NCBI GenBank assembly: GCA_009760855.2
Contig: WPIO01000094.1
Coordinates: 124,001 to 188,000 of the forward strand
From: Cristatella mucedo
Taxonomy: Eukaryota > Bryozoa > Phylactolaemata > Cristatellidae
Length of the DNA: 64,000 bases
Reading direction: 5' to 3'
The stretch's first letter is position 1. Every line of letters starts with the position of its first letter. This document shows positions 1 through 10,335 of the stretch, one piece after another. The translations under genes and the position numbers were made by a program. The notes under the pieces are model-generated. The model did not search any database, had not been told where the DNA came from, and saw only the letters and a list, made by a program, of their open reading frames with translations.

Positions 1-1410
1 ATAACAGGTTATCAAAATAGATAACAGAACTCTCCCTTGATAGAGTACTTGTGGTCCGTGCACTTAATCGGCTCCAACTAGTGGCAAACTCAGCATTTCG
101 ACGAGCCTGCTGTCGGCTGTAGAGCTGCCACAATGAACCACTTATGTCTGAGCTTCGCTTGCTGCCTGACAAGCTTCTTATCATCTCACTAAGATCATCT
201 CACTGGCTTATTGGTTTGTTAAAGAACTTGTATCGGATTAGCAATTCAACCTTACCAATGCTTGCTCTAACAACACATGCTTCGGGTAGCTTCCTGTCAT
301 CTCACTGCTTGTAGCACTATTGAAATCTCTAGATTTTCAAGCCTACAGGTTGCTCGTGGATGGATCAGGGACAAGCAAGATCAAGCCAGCTACAGTGAGC
401 TTGCATAATTCTAGTCTTATATAAAGACGTACTTGTGCTGCTTCGCTTGCCGTGGATGGGCCTTGGGTAACCCACAGTGCTTTCTTGTTTACTCTTTACA
501 TCCTCTTTTATGCTTTACACAGCACTGCCTGTAATCACCCTTGGCTATTGATTGTCTTGCAGTGAGCTGTAAAGCACCTGAATAGCAGGGTAGTGCTCCG
601 AAAGCACTACACCAACCACCCACTGATGTTACTATTTTCGTTTGTCACTCAACAATATTTCAGGCTTAAGGGATGCTAACAGGAAGCCCTACTCCTGAAA
701 GCAAGCAAGCACTGGGGTCTAGATCTAGACCAACATGCATGGCTAACCGATGCTCTTACAACTGTACATTCAACGGCCGCAGACAGGCAATGTCTGTACA
801 GTTTCGACCATAGCAGACAGCCGCCTCGGTCGAAGCAACACTTACAGTGGACGAGCAGTTGCTTCGGAAGGCAGCCGCACTTGAAAAATGATAGCTCATG
901 TCTTCAATAAACTTCATAGCTAGGCAGGGCAAGTAATATCTAAGGTTGCAAAAAGGTGGCTGATGCAACATATCAGCACTTCAATACTCAATGCCCAGGG
1001 TGCTCTAAGCTGTTAAGTGTTCAAACTAGCACGATGGCAGCAGCAGGGTCCGGTACCCTTTCGTTGCCAGCTATTGCTGCATGCCCTAATATATCAGCAG
1101 CCCGACGCCCGACATTACCACATAGTGCAACAGTACCGGCTTCCCCTTCCTGAAATAACTAGTCTGCAAACACAGCACTCGTAGCAGTGCTGAACCTAGA
1201 TGAAGCGCCGCAAATACCGGTGGAGCTCTGAGCATTCGAATCGCGGCTAGCGTCTTGTAGGTGCCGCATTACTGCATGAGGGAGTCGGGACACAATGCAG
1301 TAGCGAAAAAAGCCTTAATTAATGCATAAAAAGCCGAAAATCTACAGACCACGGAAGTGTACTCGACATCGACATAGAGGTTCAAGGCTTCAGAACCAGC
1401 CACCAAGTAC
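1..1410. other. Unassigned sequence
   Basis: No convincing coding exon, repeat family or RNA gene was recognised here. The short open frames on both strands lack domain-like sequence and overlap each other. Confidence 0.5.
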
Positions 1411-1552
1411 CAGGTTTGGTCTAGCGGTTGAGGTGCTCGCCCCGACCAAGGTCTGACTGAGGTCGTGGGCTCGAGCCCCGAGGCATATGTGAAGCGCCTG
1501 AATAGAAATTAAGTTCTCTTGGTGCGCGACATAAATGAATTATATATTATAC
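1411..1552 (+). repeat. SINE-1, tRNA-derived, near full length
   Basis: The head carries a pol III A-box-like stretch (TGGTCTAGCGGTTGAGG) and a B-box-like stretch (GGGCTCGAGCCCCG). The body follows with GAAGCGCCTGAATAG and AAGTTCTC, then an AT-rich end. The same order recurs at 14.2, 19.5, 21.6, 26.3, 27.8 and 61.9 kb, so this is a dispersed SINE and not a tRNA gene. The tail resembles the 3' end of LINE-A. Confidence 0.85.
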
Positions 1553-2650
1553 ACCGACAGAAGCCTAAAGCAAAGCTATGCTGAGCTGCTGGCACAGCTA
1601 AGGCTCAACTTTGCCCTACCTAACTGTGGATTATCTCATAACCGTTTCCATGGGCTTACTATTTAGGAAGAACGATTACTGACTACGTCGGGCAGTCACA
1701 ATCTGGCTAATTCAGCCCCTGCTTCATCAAACAGCCCGGCTTCATCAAACAGCCCAGCTTCTCGTCCGCAGAGTGCTGCATAATGCCAGAAATACATAAA
1801 ATGGGACAGCAAACATCAAACAACCTACTTGAGCTAGGTCGTACCCAATACCACTTTGAAACGCACAGAAACGCAAGAGACTGAGCCAAGACTGCAGGAA
1901 GGCCGGCTGGTGAAATTCTGGGTTGGTCGTAAATGTGAAGGTTAGCCATCGCTCATCTCGTAGTCAACACCTCCAACACCAGGCCACCAATAGCTTTCGG
2001 TTTGCTAATAGCTGTACCCAGCCACCCTGAACCCCCCCCCCCACCCCGTCTGGGTTTCTCAGGAGCAGTGGCCACGTAGGACATCGTGCGACGTGGGACG
2101 AACTATTCAGACCACTTATTTGGTGTCAATTAAAGTTCGCTCTGATCCAGAGTCCGGGGACGTATGCCACTGTCTCCCTTCGGTTCGCCACTGCTAAAGA
2201 GGTGTTCTCAGAGGCCGACATGTGGCATCCTCACCTAGTCGTCGATTCTCTTACATATTTCAGTGTCGTCATCGACCTCGAATACCTCAATCAAAGCGTG
2301 ATGATCGCACTGAGCCACAAAAATTGAGCAGCAAGCTTCGTATCGTCTGCAGCATCGTGTCGCCTCTGCTCGGCCCTGCACCACTGTGCTTTCAAAGTGC
2401 TGCATTGTTCTGCTGACTCCCAAGCATCCAGAATCCGAGCAATCTCTCCCGAGGTAATGCCATTGGTTAGCCACTGCATTGACTCGAGTGGCCTACGAGC
2501 TGTAAGTTCTCGCACCAGACACGGGGCTACTGCAGTTTGGCTTTTGGCTGGCACTCAAGGAAAGCGAAGTAAGCGAATTGGAGGCACGGTTTCCAGACAT
2601 TCTGAGGATCGCATGAGGTTTGGCTAAATGATTCGAGTCTGAACGGATGA
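1553..2650. other. Unassigned sequence with a short poly-C run
   Basis: No gene or known repeat was recognised. A run of about 12 C residues lies near 2032-2044. Open frames at 2222-2627 overlap on both strands and show no family resemblance. Confidence 0.45.
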
Positions 2651-2654
2651 TTTC

Positions 2655-3090
2655 AATAATAATAATAATGCAAGTGATAAAGTGCCCCCAGATAACTCAA
2701 TCTCTTTCTATATGCTTTGCATTGGCTGCAACCGAAACACGATCGAATGGCGAGTGGTATCATGCTTGATAAACAACATTATAAACATTAGGTTTGATAT
2801 GCACAGGGTCGCATTGCCAGTGCGGTTAGTGGCAGCATACATAGTGTCAGCATGTATAAGCAGATAAAGGATGAATTACAGGGACTATGTAAATGCTGGC
2901 ATAAATAGGTGCGTTTTTGAGTTCTTATTTAATGTGGTCAAGTCAGAGGATTTCATAATGGTAGTTGGTTGCGAGTTCCAGGCTTTAGGAGCGTACGAAC
3001 TAAAATGCATGATCTCCAAAAGATTTTAAGTTTTTACGAAATATATGTGAAAAGTTGCATTCCTAAATCAGTGTCGCAATTTGATTATAT
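2655..3090 (-). mobile_element. LINE-A 3' fragment
   Basis: On the plus strand it begins with an ATA(AT)n tract and the GATAAAGTGCCC motif, which is the reverse complement of the LINE-A 3' tail. It runs back through the 3' UTR (GCACAGGGTC, GTGGCAGCAT) into the last coding residues. It is diverged and 5'-truncated, with no intact frame. Confidence 0.8.
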
Positions 3091-3262
3091 ACGGCTGTCG
3101 GACGATTAGAGGCCATTTTGTAAGAACAAGCTGATGCCATTTCACGGCAATTTGTTAGTACACCTGCAGCATTTTTCTGGAAGGTAAATCGGAACCACGG
3201 TTTCCCAAGCCTTTTTGTGGAAATGGCAGCTGTAACGCATCACTATAATGTGGGGATGCCGT
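3091..3262. other. Spacer between two LINE-A fragments
   Basis: No feature was recognised. It separates two LINE-A 3' ends lying head to tail in the same orientation. Confidence 0.4.
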
Positions 3263-3267
3263 TTAAT

Positions 3268-3800
3268 AATAATAATGCACTTGATAAAGCGCCCTCAGAG
3301 ATCTCCATCTCTTTCTAGGCGCTGTACATTTGCTGCAAAGGGAAATGCAATAGAATGGTGAGTAATAGCATGCTTGATAAACAAACAAAGTGAATAACAT
3401 GGTTAGGGGTGACACACACAGGGTCAGCATGCAAATGTGGTTAGTGGCTGCATGCACATTGTCAGCACCCATAAGCACATGAAGGACGAATTGCTGGGAC
3501 CCACTAAATGCTGTCCTAAATAGGTGTGTTTTTAAGTTCCTTTTAAATGTGGTCAGGTCAGGGGATGTTCTGATGCAGGTCGGGTGAGAGTTTCAGGCTT
3601 TGGGGGCATACGAACTAAATGAACGTTCTCCAAAGGATTTGAGGTTTGTACGAGGTATTTGTAGACTGTTGGATTCCAAAAAGCGGGTGGTACGATGCTT
3701 GGCCTGATTGGGGAGTATATCTGAGAGATAGGCTGGAGCTAAAGAATGAAGTGACCAAAATGTGAGAGACAAAACCTTAAAGTCAATCCGTTGCTTGTGC
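3268..3800 (-). mobile_element. LINE-A 3' fragment
   Basis: Shares the LINE-A 3' signature: an ATT-rich tail, GATAAAGCGCCCTCAGAG and GCAAAGGGAAATGCAAT. In the minus direction it encodes the RT C-terminal phrase around LAPAYLSDILPNQAKHRTT. The frame is only partial and is broken. Confidence 0.88.
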
Positions 3801-4149
3801 TTGTACAACAGAATAAATAGCAAAAGAACTTGCAAAATAAACAGGCTGACATTTGGTAGATAAGCCTGGCTTACTGTTCACAATCATGCAATTCCAAATC
3901 AAGCATGGGTGGACTTTTTACATAAATGACGGCTAGATAGCAGTTTGAATGTTTTGGGCAGCCATTTGGGCCGGGTCAGCGGAGGCCATAGCATGAGACT
4001 AAGGTCGGTGAAAAAATGGAATTGGAGTAAAATTATTATGAGAAAAAACTAGTACCTGGATTCAAGCGGTACCACTTCACGGCATTGCTCTCTTGCAAGC
4101 CTATTCTAGGCAGCAACAATGACCTGACCTTGTCCTGGTAAACACTACC

Positions 4150-4870
4150 GGCAGCTCTCGACACTAGTGATAATGATATCCTACTTGAACTATCGAGGTC
4201 AACGATCGGTCAGGAGACGAGGCATTGGCGTTCGATTCAGATCGTACCTGTCACATCGTGTTCAATCTGAGTCATGTGGGGGCCAAATTTCATACACGGA
4301 TCCAGTCACTTGCAGAGTCTCACCGGGGTCCATTCTCGTCCCCTTGCTGTTCCTAATATTTACTGAACCTCTGGGATAAGTGCTCCGGGCCCATTGCTGG
4401 CTGTCACTCGTATGATTGACGCCTAGCTGTATTTTAAACGTAAGCCATTGTAATGCGCTTCACTGACCGATACACTTAATGCTTGCCTTGCTGATATTCG
4501 ATTCTGGATGTTGGCCAATTCTCTTTGATTTACAGACGATAAAAATTTAGCTTCTGCTCATTGGCCACCCTAAGCGTGAGGCTGGACTAGAGGACTGTGC
4601 TCTTCTAATGGATAAAGCTTCTGTGCGACCGTCACCATGTGCTCAAAATTTTGGTGCCTTCTATGACATGAGCCTAAACTTTGAACATTTCAGTAAGAAA
4701 ACTCGCTGCACACATTTCCCTTAACTACCGATCCGCGTCTAATATTAGGGGCTATACAACACGGTAGCTCGCTAGAAACTTGGCCAATTCCTTGGTTCGG
4801 TCTAGGCTAGACGGCTGCAGCTATATCTCCACCGGGATACGGAAAAATGACGTTTAGCCTCTGCAGCTTG
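4150..4870 (+). mobile_element. LINE-B fragment (degenerate RT)
   Basis: The DNA resembles the LINE-B copy at the window end: ACGATCGGT, then CATCGTGTTCAATC and a GGGGTCCATTCTCGTCCC block matching the RT stretch read as GSILVPLLF. It continues into the conserved LINE-B segment CGATAAAA...GGCCACCCTAAGC also seen at 17.9 kb. Stops and frameshifts show that it is dead. Confidence 0.7.
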
Positions 4871-4974
4871 TGATGATTATTACTGTAAAGCTAGCAAAGA
4901 AAACTCAAGAGGGTCAGCCTGGCTTTTCCTTTGCTGACGCATTGCTGCGACGGTTCGAGAACGATCAACGGATA

Positions 4975-5861
4975 TGTAACGCCGAAGGCTCGGCGCAGGA
5001 GGCGTAACTAGCCGCTTGCCAAGCGGCGTAGCCTACAGTCTATAGCGATTCGGTGCCCGCCTACGCCCGATACGAGGAGGCCGCGAGAAAGAGCGCTTCT
5101 GGCGCCAATCTACTTCTACTACCTTTACTAAGTGTCGCCAGCTTGTCGCGAGAATTAGAAAGAAATGCGCACACGTCACAGGGGATTTACTGAACTTTAT
5201 TCGCGAGCGCACAATGTCGCTGCACATCTAGTTAAGTTGTATTCTCACACTCGAGTCAGGCTCTCGACGAAACAAGCACTCGCACGGGGACATACGCCTC
5301 CCCCCCCCGCACTACCTACGACTAGTGTGAAGCAACCACGTGGACGAAAGGGCCCGAGCAACCGTTAACACCAAAACCCGACCCAATAACTAGGATTACG
5401 CCTCCACCTTCGCAAAAGTAGAAATACCGCGGACCCTAACTCCTGACCGGAGAACTAGGCCTCCGCTTCCACCGAAAATGCGGGAATACTGAGGGGTCGT
5501 TTCGCTTACGAAGAAATACTCCCTGTCCACGGCACCGTACTACTTCTAGTTCCCAGCGGTAAATCCCTAGGCTGGGACCACGCGCACGAACGCACACCAA
5601 ATGCAGTCCACGAGCGCCTTACAACCGTATTTGGTAGCGTCCGCCGAAATCTCCTGGCGCTGACTCGCTCTGTCCCGTCAATCGCCCATGAACAGCACAC
5701 CCTCCCGTGGATTTCAGAGAAAATGAGTCCAGCAACTACCGGCGACGGCGTCGAAGCGGAGCCGCAGACGAAGAAGGAACCGCGAGCGAGCCAGCGTCGT
5801 CCTACTCTTAAATAACTAGCCGGGACAATGGGGCAAGAGCTTAGCGGTATTGGGCCCGGCA
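4975..5861 (-). mobile_element. LTR of an LTR-retrotransposon, inverted copy
   Basis: On the minus strand this runs from TGCCGGGCCCAATACC to GGCGTTACA, so it has TG...CA ends. It shares long stretches with the plus-strand copy at 8501-9251: GGGCCCAATACC, CTAAGCTCTTGCCCCATTGTC, ATTGACGG and CGCGAATAAAGTTCAGTAAA. A TATTTAAG box lies soon after the 5' end and an AATAAA signal further in, as expected for the U3 and R parts of an LTR. Open frames inside are not conserved between the copies. Confidence 0.7.
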
Positions 5862-6312
5862 CCGTGAGCCGCTGCGGCAGGGAATAATTAATACTATCAC
5901 TCTACTACCGAATGGGCAACCCCGTCTAGCTTGAATGCCGAAAAGGTGTCCGGACAAGAATATTTTTCGACAGAGCTACTGCCGGGCTTGACAGGCCAAC
6001 CGACCTCAAGCAGCCGCTCCGGCGGATAGCAAACCAATTCTACTGGCCGAATCACCACAGCCGGTCCAAGAGCTTCGCGGCTCGCGCTAAAGCCCCTGCT
6101 ATATCGCCACACTGTGGCTCCTCGCTGGCTCATTACTCCAAGCCTCTTCCCGCCTAGCAGTTCTTGTACTGCTCCGTAAAATTGAGCCAGGCAGCGCTGT
6201 GCTTCAGACGCGCTGCAAAATTCCTAACCTGATCCACAAGGTTTTCTATGGCTTGGTTCTTTGAATCAGCCGAGCGTTTCATCAGTTTTAGCCTCATAGT
6301 GCACGCCTAGCA
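5862..6312 (-). pseudogene. 3' coding tail of the LTR element (inverted copy)
   Basis: Immediately 5' of the LTR in element orientation is an open frame (5897-6133 on the minus strand) containing VIRPVELV, LLEVGWPV and SAFKLDG. The other LTR copy has the matching phrases IRPLELV and LLIDVGWPV in the same place, so this protein segment was coding in the ancestral element. I do not recognise the domain. By position it should be the C-terminal end of the last ORF (pol or an extra ORF). The upstream reading frame is broken. Confidence 0.5.
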
Positions 6313-6436
6313 AAGTATCTCCGTCTGTGACTGCACAAAGCCATAACGACTATGCGAGTGTTACACAGGAGAGTTTTGTATTGCCCACTCACAGCCTAAG
6401 CGGCTTTCGGTACGCATTCGGTAGCCAACTCCGCCA
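6313..6436 (-). mobile_element. LINE-B 3' tail
   Basis: The reverse complement reads GGCTACCGAATGCGTACCG, then AAAACTCTCCTGTGTAACAC and TTATGGCTTTGTG, ending at GAGATAC. This is nearly identical to the LINE-B end at 18.73-18.85 kb. It abuts the LTR remnant. Confidence 0.82.
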
Positions 6437-6565
6437 AGTAAGTAAGGTGCTCATTCTTCGCTCGACCCTGATCGCACGGATTCCAGTTCTGCAGCGGGCG
6501 ATCCTTTATTGCTCATTGCAGGCAGTGGCGACAATGGCCATCGGGGATCGTTGATTGTTAACTTC
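6437..6565 (+). repeat. SINE-2, degraded
   Basis: AAGTAAGGTGCTC followed by GGATTCCAG and GCGATCCTTTATTG...GCAGTGGCGA matches the SINE-2 order seen intact at 45.9 kb. Divergence is high. Confidence 0.5.
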
Positions 6566-6754
6566 CAGCGACGGTGATCGCTCTTTCGACTCTTCTGCCG
6601 CTATGCAAATGAAGCTGTTCAATCAGCTAACCTGTTAAACGAATAGTATACTGGGTGTTCCATTTGTATGCTTAAGGATTGGTGGAAGCAGAAGGTTTTG
6701 CCCTGCAGGCGCTAGACTAATTTATTCACCTCCACAATTCCTACGCAAAGACCG

Positions 6755-6885
6755 ACGTTAATAATGCACTGTACAAATGCCTCGGGAAACTTAGTCTCTT
6801 TCTAGGAACTTGACATAAGCTGTAGCGGAAGCACGATCTAATGGTTCAGTGAAACGTACACAGTGTCAACATCCGCAATATAGCT
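6755..6885 (-). mobile_element. LINE-A 3' tail, degraded
   Basis: TTAATAATGCACTGTACAAA followed by AACTTAGTCTCTTTCTAGG and GGAAGCACGATCTAATGG follows the reverse-complemented LINE-A tail. It ends in ACACAGTGTCAACAT, with internal deletions. Confidence 0.65.
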
Positions 6886-6889
6886 ATTC

Positions 6890-7160
6890 TCCTTCAGCTG
6901 ACTGCGGCCCACCCTTTTCAGCCACCTGTACAGCTACTTCCACTATGGTCACTTCCTTAGCTGCCCTGCTGATTCGACTGTGAGCATCTCTCTCTCTCTC
7001 TCTCTCTCTCTCCTTGTTGAGTAAGATGAAGAAGAAGTAAGATGTCTTTTGGCTACCGTATGCTGACCGAATGTAGATTAGGCTTCGAGCGTCCTGTAGA
7101 AAACTCTCATGCCTAACATTCTCATTTAGCCTTTGTGACGTTATAAAATTGCACTGGGGT
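6890..7160 (+). mobile_element. LINE-B 3' end interrupted by a TC expansion
   Basis: GACTGCGGCCCACCCTTTTC, TACTTCCACTATGG and AAACTCTCATGCCTAACA align in order with the LINE-B end at 60.08-60.28 kb. Where that copy reads CTTTCTCTTTGTTG, this one has a pure (TC)n run at about 6989-7013, which suggests microsatellite birth from a pyrimidine-rich site in the element. Confidence 0.65.
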
Positions 7161-7164
7161 TAGC

Positions 7165-7498
7165 CGCGATAATAGCCCTTACCTTAGTGGCTCTGACTAG
7201 GGCACCTAGAGCTACCCGTAGCGGGTGGACTAGCCAGTAGAGTTGGGTAGGAGACACGTTGGTTATCCGGGAGCAAAGCGAGGTGTCAATCTGACAGCGA
7301 AATCCACTGAGGTTAGAATGGCGATACGGTCAGACAAAGAGCGGTCAGGATGCGGACCAACTACCGTACTCAATTAGACAAAGAGCGAAAGCTGGAGTAG
7401 GAGCCATCAAATAATTATAGGCTGAAACGAATAGGCCTGAGAATGGACACAAAGAGTGAGGGTCCGTAAAAGTAGCAGCAAACTCAAGGTGAGGAGTT

Positions 7499-7500
<2 letters not shown>
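7165..7500. other. Unassigned sequence
   Basis: No coding or repeat signal was recognised. Confidence 0.4.
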
Positions 7501-7502
<2 letters not shown>

Positions 7503-7578
<76 letters not shown>

Positions 7579-7600
7579 GAGAGAGGAGAGAGAGAGTATA
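7503..7600. repeat. (GA)n microsatellite
   Basis: Nearly pure GA for about 95 bp, interrupted by single GAGC and GAGG variants. It creates Ser-Leu frames on the minus strand, which are artefacts. Confidence 0.97.
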
Positions 7601-8089
7601 AACGATACGACTGACAGAGTTCGGGGCTGCAGCTTCGGTAATCGATGCGTGCGAGACAAAGCCCGAAGAGCACGAGAAATGAACCTACGGCGACGAACAG
7701 CCAAGTGCAACATAGACTGTGCAGTTGTGTTCTGCCGGCTACTCAGTTAGCTGCTCGTATCTTGAGGTGCTGTAGTGGTCCGCCTTCGGGGTCGGGACCA
7801 TCGCTAGCGATGCAGGCGTGTGGTAGCTTATTGTAGTCGGGCTTCGGGAGTTCTCTCGCAGTTAACTCCGTCGGTCCGGTGCGCGCCGCTTCAAGTGCTT
7901 TCGCCGGCGCGTCGCCATTACTAGCAGGACTACACAAAACTGTTGCTTTTGACACCTAGTTGGCCGCTTGCGTTTTAATCTCGCTGCAGCACTGCACTCC
8001 ACCATCCTCCTGTACAGAACCGGGGAAGAGCCTCTGTGCGGTTACACAATTTAAGATGGCGAAACATTCGCCACGATTAATAAGTTTCG
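7601..8089. other. Unassigned sequence between microsatellite and LTR element
   Basis: Short open frames occur on both strands (7743-7955 and 7956-8159 minus, 7960-8184 plus), but none shows a recognisable domain. The right end may belong to the LTR element copy that follows. Confidence 0.4.
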
Positions 8090-8500
8090 TCCGGCCAGCT
8101 TCCTTTGCCTGTCTCATTTCAGCTCTGTCTGACCTGAGGTATCTTGACCAGTGTAGCACTTTGCTGGCCTTGGCTGAATTTTAGCGCGAACAAGAGCTGT
8201 TCGGAGGCGAGCTAGAACTCCTTTGTCCTGGAGCAGTGAGCCAGAGAGGAGCGTCAGCGCGGTTAGAGAGCAAGAGCTTAAGAGCAAGCCAGGAAGCTGA
8301 GACCGGCGGTGGCGATTCGGCCTTTAGAATTGGTCCGATACCCGCGGAAGCTGCTGATTGATGTTGGCTGGCCTGTCAACCTCCGCCTTCACTCGGTCCA
8401 AGAAAGAATCGTCTGGAACCCATTCGCCATTCAAGCTGGACAGAGGGGACATTCCAGTGGCCTAGTGCCGGTATTAGTTCCTTACAGTAATGGGCCATGG
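8090..8500 (+). pseudogene. 3' coding tail of the LTR element (plus copy)
   Basis: This is the counterpart of 5862-6312. The shared order is GGCTGAATTTTA, GTGAGCCAGAGAGGAG, GATTCGGCC, GAATTGGT, GGCTGGCCTGTCAA and CATTCAAGCTGGACAG. The translated phrases IRPLELV and LLIDVGWPV match the other copy. The frame runs from 8309 through the LTR start. No protein family is recognised. Confidence 0.5.
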
Positions 8501-9251
8501 TGTCGGGCCCAATACCACTAAGCTCTTGCCCCATTGTCTCAGCCAAGTATTTAAGAGTCGAGCGACGCTCGCTCTGGGTCTTTTTGTCTGTGGTCTTCTG
8601 TATTTGGTCCGGCTCCGCCGTCGGACTCGTTTTCTCTGGAAGCGAGGGAGGAGGGCGGGCTGTTCGCCAGCGATTGACGGAACCGGACGAGACAGCGCGC
8701 TAGGAGGATTCGGTGGACTCCACCGAATACGGTCGTATCGCGCCCGAGATGGCATTTTGTGTTTCTTTCGTGTTTTGTGTGTGTGCGCTAGCACGTGGTT
8801 TCGGCATAGGGATTTGCCGGTGCGAGCTAGACGTAGTTGGCGTGTTTGGGGTATTCCCTCGGCACAGGTGGGAACGGATTCCTAGTTCACCGGTTAGGGT
8901 TTAGGGTCCGGGTCGCGCTTAGTGTGTGGAGGAGTATTCCCTCCGCAAGAGTGTTGGTGTAGCTGAGAACGTGCGAGGAGTGTGGAGATAAAGCTGAACT
9001 AGACGCGCAGCGACTTTGTGCGCTTGCGAATAAAGTTCAGTAAAATCCCCAATTTGTGTGTCTCGCTTTCCAATTCACGCCGCGGACTCACGACCCCCTT
9101 TAGTAACGGTAAGCAGGTCAGCGTCAGAAACGCTCGTTTCGTGGCGGCCAGCTTATTGCGCGTAGGCGCGCACCGAACGGCATTAGGCGATAGGCTACGC
9201 CGCTAGGTAAGCGGCAGGTCAAGCTTACCCTGCCGAGCCTTCGGCGTTACA
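8501..9251 (+). mobile_element. LTR of an LTR-retrotransposon, plus copy
   Basis: It starts TGTCGGGCCCAATACC and ends TTCGGCGTTACA. A TATTTAAG box is at about 8548 and an AATAAA signal at about 9030, dividing it into U3, R and U5-like parts. It matches the inverted copy at 4975-5861. No polypurine tract is evident just upstream and no second same-strand LTR or complete pol gene is present, so this is a truncated or recombined remnant. Confidence 0.7.
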
Positions 9252-9756
9252 CCAGGCACGATTAACATTTCTTCGGCCGGCTAAAGCGTAACCGCAACTA
9301 GTAAGCTTAGCCTGAGCCGCGTAAGCTGCACACCACTGAAGGTTCGCCTAGGCCAGATTATGCTTCTCGCGCGGCCGGGTTGGGTCCGGGCAACGTCGCA
9401 GAGGCCTAATGCGACCATCCATATAAAGCGTCGATGGCGGAGCCGCTAGGGCAGCTCTGCCATTGACAACCACGTGACCGGCAACCAACCGCAAACCGCA
9501 ACCGGCGCGCCCGAGTTTTTTCTCGGCTCGGTTGCGACGCGTGCGTCGGGCTTCTCACGGACAGCTGGGGCCGCAGTTGAAATGCCACGGTGCACGCGAG
9601 GTGGCAAGCGCACGCCCGCCCTAGCGCGGGCTCCAACGGACGTCCATTCTGCCAACTCTCATCCGGGGCGGCGGCGCCTCAGCGCCAGCAGCGGCTCTCC
9701 CTCGCCCGCCCGCCTGACGCTTGCGCGTTCCGACTTCAAGCTCTGCCGCCTCTCGG

Positions 9757-9909
9757 CCAGGCCATCCTGCCAAAGGCCGGCTACGCAACGTCAAGGGCGA
9801 GCTCGGCCCACCAAGGGCAGGCAACGCAGCCTAGTGCACTTGCCATGCCAGTCGGCGGCTTGCCCAGGCCTCCTGCCACCGGCGCATAACGTCAAAGGCG
9901 AGCCGTCGT
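9757..9909. repeat. Imperfect two-copy tandem repeat, period about 106 bp
   Basis: CCAGGCCATCCTGCC...AACGTCAAGGGCGAGCTCG (9757-9807) is repeated as CCAGGCCTCCTGCC...AACGTCAAAGGCGAGC (9864-9909). Confidence 0.6.
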
Positions 9910-10295
9910 GCGTTGGCTTAGCGTTGCTGACGCACTAATTGACCGCATGCAGCGGCTGAAGCTGTGCCCAGTCCGAATGACCTCGACACTCTGCCCGAAT
10001 TCGAGCCTTGCCCGAGGCATGCCGAAGCTACGCACTTCGGCTAACGGTTTGGCAAGGGACGCCGACGTGTTTAGTTTTTATTCTATGTATGTATTGTATT
10101 TGCGTATTAATTTTTTAGGGGAGATAACACGGATACACCGATCAGTTGTGGCAGTCAAGCTGGCAGGGGCGCCTAGCGCGTGTGGTGTGAAGTGCGAACG
10201 TTTGGTACGCTCGGCTCAGTGGACTTGACCTCGTTTTCGCCCTCGCAAGCAGACTTCAGACGGCCTAACGCTTCAGCATTGCCGCGTACGTCTGA

Positions 10296-10298
10296 GCT

Positions 10299-10333
<35 letters not shown>
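10296..10333. repeat. (CAG)n trinucleotide repeat
   Basis: About twelve uninterrupted CAG units follow GAGCTG. There is no evidence that it is translated. The poly-Leu frame on the minus strand is a by-product. Confidence 0.95.

Positions 10334-10335
<2 letters not shown>

Noticed and set aside
5506-5862. 118-residue minus frame
   Set aside because: It lies inside the LTR and the frame is not conserved in the plus-strand LTR copy.
8474-8885. 106-residue minus and 131-residue plus frames
   Set aside because: Both lie in the LTR U3/R region, overlap each other, and are not conserved in the inverted copy.
9474-9938. 154-residue plus frame in GC-rich DNA
   Set aside because: Low-information Arg/Ala/Pro/Ser composition, overlapping frames on both strands, and an internal tandem repeat explain it.
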